Source: an uncultured candidate division WWE3 bacterium
GTDB lineage: Bacteria; Patescibacteriota; WWE3; UBA101185; UBA10185
Assembly (NCBI GenBank): GCA_903879985.1
Contig: CAIRNR010000006.1
Span: 1 to 32,504 of the forward strand
Reading direction: 5' to 3'
DNA length: 32,504 nucleotides
The position numbers and the translations under genes are program-made. Shown piece by piece: positions 31,553 to 32,504 of the stretch (its first letter is position 1; every line of letters starts with the position of its first letter). The notes under the pieces were generated by a model, which did no database searches, was not told where the DNA came from, and saw nothing but the letters and a program-made list of their open reading frames with translations.

Positions 31553-32504
31553 GTGATTACAGCAACAAACCTCAGCAAAAACTACACAGGCGCACCAGTG
31601 CTCGTGGACATAACATGCAAAATCGGCAATAACCGTAAAATCGGAATAGTCGGTCGTAATGGCTGTGGCAAAACAACTCTTCTAAAAATTTTAAACGGTA
31701 TTGAAACAGCAGATAAGGGTTCGTTAACATTTGAAAACGAAAAGCTTGGCTATTTACCCCAAGAATTAGAATTTGATAAAGAACTGGTAGGGGAGTGCCT
31801 GGAATGTGCGCTGGAAAACAACTGGGAAGGATACAAAATCGACGTACTTTTGGAAGAACTTCAATTTACCAACTACGATCCTTATCAAACAGTTGAATCG
31901 CTTAGTGAAGGCCAGAAAATGAAACTTAAGCTGGTTGAAACCTTGCTAAAAGACCCAACTGTACTTTTTATTGATGAACCAACCAACCACCTAGATATAG
32001 AAGGAATTATGTGGTTTGAAGAATATGTTAAGGCGTTAAAAAAAACTGTTGTAATGATTTCGCACGATCGTTCGTTTTTGAACCACACCGTAGACGAAAT
32101 TTGGGAAATCGAAAACGGAAAGATGCGCAAGTTTGTTGGTGATTACGACAACTACAAAACCGAAAAACTTCAGTTAATAAACAAAATGGACGCTGAATAC
32201 GTGCTGTTTTTGAAAAAGAAGAACCAGCTTGAAACGTTGCTAGCAAACGTGCACAAGATAAAAGACGGAAAAAAACGAGGAAAAGCCGTTAGTTCAGCCA
32301 AGAAGAGAATCGAACGCGAGGTTGAAGGTAATAAAAAAGAAAAGTACGAAACCAAGCTCATGAAGAAAGTTGAGTTTGACACGGGAATTCATGCGTCTAA
32401 ATTGATGATTAAATTTGACGATGTTTCCAAAAGTTACGGCGACAACCAAATATTCAACGACTTAAGTTTTGAGATCCGTGGTAAAGAAAAAGTTTGGTTA
32501 TACG
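31553..32504 (+). CDS. ABC-F family ATPase, partial (cut by window end)
   Basis: Starts with GTG; TATACT lies 7 nt before it, so a leaderless transcript is likely. The first ATPase domain has Walker A GRNGCGKTT, signature LSEGQKMKLKL, Walker B VLFIDEPTNHLD and switch His in ISHDRSF. A charged linker helix follows (KKKNQLETLL ... KKRIEREVEG), the ABC-F P-site tRNA interaction region, and the second ATPase domain begins at KLMIKFDDVSKSYG before the window ends. There are no membrane helices. ABC-F proteins act on the ribosome in translation rescue or antibiotic protection; the subgroup cannot be set from this part. Confidence 0.93.
   Translation, partial: MITATNLSKNYTGAPVLVDITCKIGNNRKIGIVGRNGCGKTTLLKILNGIETADKGSLTFENEKLGYLPQELEFDKELVGECLECALENNWEGYKIDVLLEELQFTNYDPYQTVESLSEGQKMKLKLVETLLKDPTVLFIDEPTNHLDIEGIMWFEEYVKALKKTVVMISHDRSFLNHTVDEIWEIENGKMRKFVGDYDNYKTEKLQLINKMDAEYVLFLKKKNQLETLLANVHKIKDGKKRGKAVSSAKKRIEREVEGNKKEKYETKLMKKVEFDTGIHASKLMIKFDDVSKSYGDNQIFNDLSFEIRGKEKVWLY

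Noticed and set aside
31236-31578. Minus-strand frames over tRNA-Leu(TAG) and its tail repeat
   Set aside because: Translations of tRNA antisense and of the structured repeat; no start signal.
1-32504. CRISPR array or cas genes
   Set aside because: No regularly spaced direct repeats and no Cas-like protein in any frame; the only repeats are the tRNA tails and the terminator pair.

Overview
The window looks like a chromosome segment of an AT-rich candidate-phylum bacterium, most likely a Patescibacteria/CPR lineage of the Microgenomates or Katanobacteria kind. This is an inference from several signs. Many genes have no Shine-Dalgarno sequence and put a TATAAT-type -10 box 6-7 nt before the start codon. 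Orphan small proteins are numerous, cell-envelope glycosyltransferases abound, lysozyme-like secreted proteins are of a CPR-like type, and all five tRNA genes carry an encoded CCA. TGA is a normal stop here (superoxide dismutase and two other genes end in it), so this is not the TGA=Gly code of Gracilibacteria/SR1.

Layout. 1-2481: two converging membrane glycosyltransferases; the first is cut by the window edge and the second carries an in-frame TGA. 2563-5884: Mn-type superoxide dismutase, two orphan small genes, thioredoxin reductase and a PH/SHOCT protein. 5956-8705: tRNA-Gly, an unknown gene, a GT2 glycosyltransferase and a Nudix-like protein. 8775-11252: an rmlB-rmlC-rmlD-like nucleotide-sugar operon. 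11321-11733: tRNA-Arg, tRNA-Leu(TAA) and a repeat ending in a copy of the tRNA-Leu 3' end. 11741-16209: a divergent pair, a membrane-anchored GH46 chitosanase and a 1131-aa fusion of a GH18-like domain, a NodB deacetylase and a GT2 synthase. 16325-18141: two secreted paralogues and a small gene, ended by two identical terminators. 18224-20702: a MacB/FtsX-like permease and a TsaC (YrdC) domain fused to a membrane protein.

20828-25259: tRNA-Pro with a small integrated element at its 3' end. The element holds a large serine recombinase, a terminase-small-subunit-like HTH protein, a zinc-binding small protein, a three-helix membrane protein and a CYTH protein, and ends at 25065. Beyond it lies the tRNA-Pro version of the tRNA-tail repeat. 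25283-25844: a Doc/Fic toxin with a 43-aa partner. 25934-29208: a DUF1963-like protein, two unknown genes and a CDP-paratose-2-epimerase-like enzyme. 29314-30716: two lysozyme-like secreted paralogues. 30785-32504: an orphan gene, tRNA-Leu(TAG) with a decayed tail repeat, and the start of an ABC-F ATPase.

Four things stand out. (1) The chitosanase and the synthase/deacetylase/hydrolase fusion share one 62-bp intergenic region with overlapping promoters, which suggests a make-trim-degrade system for an amino-sugar polymer. (2) At three tRNA genes a structured repeat starts 50-54 bp downstream and ends in a copy of that same tRNA's 3' end. (3) There are two expression classes: AT-rich genes with leaderless-type promoters, and GC-richer orphan genes with strong Shine-Dalgarno sites and their own terminators. 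(4) The TsaC fusion has an internal promoter-like signal placed exactly for separate expression of its membrane half.
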